Virus record (IMG/VR): IMGVR_UViG_3300024335_000041
Span: 1 to 27,442 of that record
DNA: 27,442 nucleotides
Source of the DNA: a virus
Direction: 5' to 3' (one strand)
Part shown: positions 25,901 through 27,442 of the stretch, in pieces
How positions within the stretch are numbered: position 1 is the first letter of the stretch
Layout of the letters: each line of letters opens with the position of its first letter
The notes under the pieces: model-generated
Told to the model about the DNA's origin: nothing
The model's database searches: none
What the model saw: only the letters and a program-made list of their open reading frames with translations
Program-made: the position numbers and the translations under genes

Positions 25901-27442
25901 TGCGTTACTATCCATATCACAAGTAAATGCGATAGATTCGTTTTCTAACACTACACTTCTACCAACACCCAATCCGAATGATTCAGAAACAGTAAGAGTC
26001 ATATCTCCACTTAGAGCGTTGTATGAAGCAGATACAGGTGTGAAATATTTATTCGGACCTGATGCCCCTACATTAAATGTCATTGTAGTATCAGTTACAT
26101 CCGTAAGAGGAAGTGAACGTACTGAATATGGGTCGATTCCTACTCTTGGATATGATTTAACTGATTGGTCATTATCCATATCACAAGTAAATGCGAATGA
26201 TTCAGCTGACATTACCACACCCTCTCCAACACTTAAACTATGACTTGCCACAGTTACAACAAATTCCCCAGTTGCTGGGTCATATGATGCAGTTGTTGGA
26301 TTGTATTCTACATTTGGACCTGATTTACCAACATTTACAGTTATAGTATCTGATGTTGTTGATTTAATTGTTAATCTATTATCGTAAGCAGGTTGTCCAA
26401 TTGATGGAAGTTTGTGCTCAGTTCTATTACCATCCATATCACAAGTGAATACAAATGATTCAGGTTTCAGATAGATACTATCACCACTATATAAATTATG
26501 CTTAGGTACAGTCATTACAAAATCACCATTTGCAGGGTCATAAGTTGCTGTTTTAGGTGTGAATGATTCAATACCTGTTTTTATAATTCCAGTTACAATA
26601 TCATATGATTCACTAACTTCAGTTTGATATGAACCACTTAATGCGATTGAAGATGTTACAGCTTCAAAAGATGTTACTTTGATATTTCCATCGGTATTAG
26701 ATACCGTTGATGGAGATAATAATGTTTGTTGTGTAATTATATCTCTAAGTAAATTCTTAGCGTACATAATTCCATCAATAGTTTCATCTTTTTGTACAGT
26801 AGTTGCTTCAGATGGGAATAGGTAGTAGAATTCTCCACCTTTAATACTTCTTTGATTACCACCCCATAAGAAATCAGTTGCAACACCATCTAAGATATGT
26901 CCAACATCTCTTCTACATTTTTCTCTATTGTATGTAAAGAATGGATATGCATAATCAATATATTCAGTTACTTCTTTTTGAATTAAAGTTCTATTATCTC
27001 TAATTGTATTCCAAATACTTAATTTAGTTGCTGAAGGTTGTACTAATACAACATTCTGAATAAGTTTTTGAACTAAGTTAGCTGCATGTACGATACCATC
27101 GATTGTTTGTGTTTTTTGAACACTTGTTGCTTCTGATGGATATAAGTAATAGTACTCACCAGCGATAACACTTCTTTCATTTCCTCCATATCTCAAGTCA
27201 GTTGAAACTGCATCTAAGATATGTCCAACATCTCTACTACATTTAGCTTCATCATAATCGAATCCAACCCAAGAAGATGAGATGTAAGCAATTACTTCAG
27301 CTTGAACTAATTCTCTATTTTGTTCTATTGTTTGATATAATCCTTCTCTCTCTACTGATGGATTTACTAAAATAGTGTTACTCATTACCTTATCAGATAA
27401 TCTTTGAGCATGAACTATACCATCAACAGTTTGGTCTAATTG
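19925..27442 (-). CDS. Giant repeat structural protein, N-terminus outside window (2505 aa visible)
   Basis: The frame is open from 27442 to a TAA at 19925-19927. The ATG at 27385 is internal: the 19 codons before it (QTVDGIVHAQRLSDKV) match the end of the protein's own repeat, so the true start lies beyond the window. Residues ~1-265 hold part of one unit and two full ~110-residue units; ~296-1345 a 524-residue block present twice, rich in FTCDMD modules and HTFVSAS repeats; ~1350-2400 nine more units. Unit consensus: NREFIQ.E.I.YLSSSW, Y.E.KC.RD.GYIIDAVATDL.YGGNERS..AG.YYY.YPS. The C-terminus (GGGRVFFTSGNELGDFRIGGG) matches ends of structural proteins of T4-like cyanophages (recalled). There is no enzyme motif. 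A large virion-surface or baseplate-periphery protein is likely; the precise role is unknown. Confidence 0.87.
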   Translation of the reverse strand, partial: QLDQTVDGIVHAQRLSDKVMSNTILVNPSVEREGLYQTIEQNRELVQAEVIAYISSSWVGFDYDEAKCSRDVGHILDAVSTDLRYGGNERSVIAGEYYYLYPSEATSVQKTQTIDGIVHAANLVQKLIQNVVLVQPSATKLSIWNTIRDNRTLIQKEVTEYIDYAYPFFTYNREKCRRDVGHILDGVATDFLWGGNQRSIKGGEFYYLFPSEATTVQKDETIDGIMYAKNLLRDIITQQTLLSPSTVSNTDGNIKVTSFEAVTSSIALSGSYQTEVSESYDIVTGIIKTGIESFTPKTATYDPANGDFVMTVPKHNLYSGDSIYLKPESFVFTCDMDGNRTEHKLPSIGQPAYDNRLTIKSTTSDTITVNVGKSGPNVEYNPTTASYDPATGEFVVTVASHSLSVGEGVVMSAESFAFTCDMDNDQSVKSYPRVGIDPYSVRSLPLTDVTDTTMTFNVGASGPNKYFTPVSASYNALSGDMTLTVSESFGLGVGRSVVLENESIAFTCDMDSNATTHSYPRSGSDPYAEQSIKITSVGTTSHSVTDAPYDSATGDVTITIANHNFNNGDYIKLDDNSLTYTCVLDNNTTTKSYPRPNYDYPSGRWLEISNVTTNTFDINIGSSPYVGSHTFVSATTNGLKRQDGTFTINVGDGGSASGSIHTFVSASNRAVKHEPQSVHTFVSASNGALKHLPQSAHTFIRTDRDSVSTLPILTENIEGLIKINDTTQFTSSLSGSGVESAYVTRSVGFINDIIRLGTDDIPFALAKWFDDTLDAPQQLTTGSYVTASGTFVTDTEFGIVSSSFGQIINIIENGVGTFTPTTAAYNPLNGNFIVTIPNHTLDVGEEIYIRPESFVFTCDMDGNKTEHKLPSVGQPAYTNKLEIISKTDDTITVNVGASGPNVEWTPSNATYNPATGDFVITTGTHTLSVGEGIVLDTGSFAFTCDMDNDQSTKSYPRLGIDPYAGRSMKLTSVTDTTMTVNVGVSGPNKYFTPVSASYNALSGDMTLTVSESFGLGVGRSVVLENESFAFTCDQDSDATTHSYPRLGSDPYAEQSIVITSVGKTQHTPTDAPYNSLTGDVIITIANHNFTNGDYIKISDNGLSYTCILDGNKVKKSYPRPNYDYPSGRWLPISDVTTNTFKINIGASSYVGEHTFVSAEQNSIERQTGTFTINVGNAGSASGSLHTFVSASANAVKHEPQSVHTFVSASKAAVKHLPQSVHKFVRTDKNSISVLPAIVNNTESNIKVTNTNQFTSSIVGSITEVNKVKSSIGIIEDILQNGTSVKPTVVKNNSDKNNLIKVTDAVQITSESFGDRLQQRLISSSIAIVTTIVENGTGSLPTVVEYGTPSDSPKTLAAYNLLKDNIEFIQSESIAYLSSSWSTASYNETSCSRDIGAIISGAAEDMLYNANSSSIFNGKFYYDFPSKAQGAQLQQTLDGINYAGRLAESIVRGYTFQTASALVSGSYELIRNNREFIENETIEFLSSSWDGFTYNEITCKRDITHIIDAVSTDLLYGGNERSVNAGDYYYRYPSAAIIGGVPNENKQKDPTVTAVDFVQGFVSEIVSGAIFQTASNEVDYVYDTIRENREFLQAETVAFVNAKYPNFEYNELSCSRDTGFIIDAVATDLRYGGNQRALTAGEFYYRFPSEATDNQLDETTDALIYTKDLIQKLVNKETLFIPTGSLNTDNGIKVTSFSPATGGDITDITILNTISSSFAIVSDAISNGTGSTPTSSNYGAVSTDSDILTTYGLITESVTFIQNEVVEYISSSWVGFDYDDVKCRRDVGFIVNGVAEDLRYGIVSASSVNARFYYQFPSEANGTGSQAQQTIDGINYAAQLTEQIVKGVTFDFPSTQISASVELIRNNREFIQSESISYLSSSWEGFDYVESTCMRDVGHILDAVSTDLLYGGNQRSKIAGEYYYKYPSSATSTQLEPTTTGIKYAGDVASKLVQNEIFVTASAERLAGNKVLLDNKEFIQNEVISYISSSWSTFDYNEDKCKRDTGYILNGVATDFLYGGNERGRVNGEYYYLYPSDATVNFQSNPNGQLNQTIDGINYSARLAEKVLENITFVTASAEVSASAELLRNNRSFVQNETIEFISSSWSNVKYNEDKCRRDTGYIIDAAVTDLVYGGNERSINAGLYYWRYPSRATNAGTPSEQNQLDPTVDGIRFANGTSQNVVQNLPYTTPSAEITNGVQLLRDNTTFIQKETIAYLSSSWSEFEYNEVSCSRDLGYIIDAVATDLTYGGNERAVQAGTFYYYIPSIATTEQKPQTTDGIDFSKGLAEKIIKQQQLVFPAFLNNNGATALRNAKKVLQGKAISYTNAAFPNFIYNEEKCYRDTGFILDAIATDIIYGGNERSIRAAESYYNGIYGSAAVVINEQKKETAETNRYLRTQFQFVARQAPVEEFGSLIITTGHDFSYAGAGVTYKALPPNQGGDGVPDPDKEITEIGGGRVFFTSGNELGDFRIGGGLVIKQASGTLEGRTFSKSLFSLVTPFSLALQD
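20250..23400 (-). repeat. C-proximal array of nine Cys-Arg-Asp/YGGN units
   Basis: Nine units of about 105-120 residues, each with a single Cys in C.RD, except that the last reads CYRDTGFILDAIATD and is followed by the C-terminal domain. Two units (around 22060-22010 and 23270-23215) have lost the YGGN motif, reading LRYGIVSAS and MLYNANSSS. The array is interrupted by one spacer at about 22225-22385. Confidence 0.85.
23411..26554 (-). repeat. Tandem duplication, period 1572 bases (524 codons)
   Basis: Copy A is 26554-24983, copy B 24982-about 23411. Matching anchors are exactly 1572 bases apart at 24816/26388, 24456/26028 and 23841/25413, so most of the unit is free of net insertions or deletions. 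Each copy has four ~80-residue modules (three FTC.MD.., one YTC.LD..) followed by HTFVSAS-type repeats. The end of copy B is about four codons shorter. Confidence 0.9.
26640..27442 (-). repeat. N-proximal copies of the Cys-Arg-Asp/YGGN unit
   Basis: The tail of one unit (to 27360) and two full units. The second has TDFLWGGNQRS and YAYPFFTYNREKC in place of the usual SSSW.GF and ends in a spacer that leads into the duplicated block. Confidence 0.85.

Noticed and set aside
19925-27385. ATG at 27385 as the true start of the giant repeat protein
   Set aside because: The frame is open upstream to the window edge and the upstream residues match the protein's own repeat.

Overview
The window looks like part of the late, structural (fibre and baseplate periphery) region of a large tailed-phage genome, most likely an uncultivated marine T4-like myovirus. 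This rests on family resemblance recalled from cyanophage-type and related marine myoviruses, not on a search. The DNA is AT-rich. All eight genes I support lie on the minus strand and are packed tightly, with gaps of 4 to 52 bases. I see no tRNA, rRNA, CRISPR array, transposon, replication, lysis or metabolic gene.

Layout in the direction of transcription (high to low coordinates). (1) 27442-19925: a giant repeat protein whose N-terminus lies outside the window. It has about eleven full copies of a ~110-residue unit with a conserved Cys-x-Arg-Asp and YGGN core, interrupted by a 524-residue tandemly duplicated block. (2) 19891-19031: a 286-residue protein that looks like a small beta domain split by one divergent copy of that same repeat. 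(3) 19007-7845: a 3720-residue fibre with about twenty GSG..LFNIP..SAL modules, three cupredoxin-like domains (two keep a full type 1 copper ligand set), two proline-free collagen-like stretches and a beta-rich C-terminal cap. (4) 7831-6908: a PKD-like domain followed by BspA-type leucine-rich repeats. (5) 6901-6443: a tail fibre assembly chaperone-type protein. (6, 7) two 110-residue proteins, one resembling a stub of fibre and the other the intact form of the domain that is split in gene 2. (8) 5710-1: a tail fibre with a collagen-like shaft and an array of FYD..YY..P.GTS repeats, running off the left edge.

Taken together this is a host-recognition module: long fibres, a probable receptor-contacting LRR protein, an assembly chaperone and small adaptor-like proteins, probably expressed as one late unit. 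No credible promoter or terminator is visible in the short gaps. The most unusual points are the copper-site signatures in a virion fibre, the regularly spaced breaks in the collagen-like stretch, the 1572-base tandem duplication, and the same repeat unit being used in two neighbouring genes, once as an insertion. Residue positions are from my own reading and approximate unless stated. Functions rest on motif recognition.
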